Of a DNA stretch of 64,000 bases, positions 62,782 through 64,000 are shown piece after piece. The stretch lies in assembly GCA_026874595.1 (NCBI GenBank), contig CM049315.1, forward strand, positions 67,155,916-67,219,915, read 5' to 3'. Below the pieces are notes generated by a model. The model did no database searches, was not told the DNA's origin, and saw nothing but the letters and a program-made list of their open reading frames with translations. This DNA is from Sipunculus nudus (taxonomy: Eukaryota; Annelida; Sipuncula; Golfingiida; Sipunculidae). The number at the start of each line of letters is the position of its first letter. The first letter of the stretch is position 1. The translations under genes and the position numbers were made by a program.

Positions 62782-64000
62782 CTGAAAATCACAGGGAAAC
62801 CCTTATACAAGACAGGTTCAGAATGTCAGAAGCTTACCCAGACAAATTTTCAAGGGATGTAGGCATCATTTGCCCAATTTTAGTTACATTTTTTATTCAA
62901 GTTGGAAGGGTAATATGTATGTTGGAGGGACAGCTTGTTGGTACACCTATCACTGTTGAAACATATCTTATATCTGAGACAGTTATCAGAATTTTGTTAA
63001 CAGAAACTGTTGTTAACAAAAATACTGTTTTTTAAATCAAAGCCTTGTTGAGAAATGTAAATGATAATCAACTATACCTGAAAATGTGATTCAATTTATT
63101 GTACTGACGGATCAGCACATGACACACATGATGTACCAGTAGTTATGTAAAATTTCACGGTGACATTATAAACGTTACATCATATATTTTATAAAACTGT
63201 TTCTGAATATGAGAAGTTCCCAACTGGTCTGACGTCATAACGAAAGGGTTAAAGTCCCTGTTCCCTTTGGTTTCCAAACAGTAGTTTTTAGAAAATCATT
63301 AACCTGTATGCACACCACTGGACCTTGGAGTGAGAGGGCACCATCTACGGATACTTGGCATTTGAAGAGCAATTAACCCTCTCCACCCAAGATGGCTGCT
63401 TGGTCTGTGCTTGCCCCCAAGGAAGTTAAAAAAGCTCAAAGATTAAACAGGTTCCGAGGCCAAAGAGACAAAATCCGCCATCAGATCATCCCAACTTCAT
63501 CAGTTATAGCACACCATAAATAAGCATTACTATCAATATGTCTTTGTTTGCTAAGCTGTACATGGCTGCTCCTGACGGGTTCTGATGATGGAGTACGTGG
63601 AGTAGTTATGGAGTAATCAATAGAAGATGTAGCACATTTAATTAATCATACAAACCATATCAACGGACACTTGTCAGAACATGGAAAAGTGTCTGGGTGA
63701 TGCTTAAAATTAAAAATATTTCTTTATTTATCTCTGTTCTTCTGAAAGTCAACTGATGTAGAAAGTTATAAGTGCTTCTACTCAAGTCCTGATGGAAGAA
63801 TCTCAAGTGGAGTTGGTCCTAAATATGTTCAAAGGAATGATCCGAGGTATTTGATGTTAAGGCATAATTTCAACCTAATTATGTATATTCAAAGTCTACT
63901 TTGAAAAAAAAGTGCATTATATGAGGCTATTAAACTTGGCGAGTCAAGATTAGCCCTTCAAGATCCTTAAAAGCTTGCTGACCAAACAAATGAAAAGTGC
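62782..64000 (-). other. Teneurin intron upstream of T1
   Basis: No coding sequence for the transmembrane or cytoplasmic part was recognised here, so those exons should lie beyond the window edge. Confidence 0.55.

Overview
The window reads as nuclear DNA of a spiralian animal, most likely a bivalve mollusc. It is AT-rich and intron-rich, has two clear animal genes, and carries dispersed repeats whose architecture (terminal hairpins, tandem cores, CGGA microsatellites) recalls elements known from bivalves. The species cannot be told from the sequence.

Layout. (1) Positions 1-11781, plus strand: the last five coding exons of RAD50, the ABC-type ATPase of the MRE11-RAD50-NBS1 break-repair complex. 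They hold the signature motif, Walker B, D-loop and His switch. Its introns are swollen by a 36-bp minisatellite that is interrupted by a TA-flanked transposon, by a 2.4-kb dispersed repeat, and by a 4.3-kb array of 39-bp units. (2) Positions 11782-28424: intergenic DNA with the RAD50 3' UTR, an inverted pair of dispersed repeats, several minisatellites (including an 85-bp array open in all forward frames), a TTAA-flanked MITE, and the probable teneurin 3' UTR. (3) Positions 28425-62781, minus strand: nineteen coding exons of a teneurin (Ten-m/odz), from the juxtamembrane ectodomain through EGF repeats, NHL propeller, YD shell, Tox-GHH-like region and TCAP-like C terminus. The transmembrane and cytoplasmic exons lie beyond position 64000. 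The two genes are convergent.

Most striking observation. At three splice junctions the adjacent intron is a tandem array whose unit appears to be a copy of that junction. In RAD50 exon 2 each 36-bp unit carries the acceptor AG plus the first 20 exonic bases. In teneurin exon T6 the units carry the last six exonic bases plus the donor. In RAD50 exon 3 the resemblance is weaker. The arrays therefore present rows of decoy splice sites, and the two RAD50 units are multiples of three bases long.

Other points: EGF4 and EGF5 of teneurin were not found; a GC-AG intron is required to keep the teneurin frame; two in-frame donors at exon T16 differ by 40 codons; a precise empty site can be read for the TA-flanked transposon; and a dispersed repeat family is present in seven copies or fragments. 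No new enzymatic or defence system was recognised.
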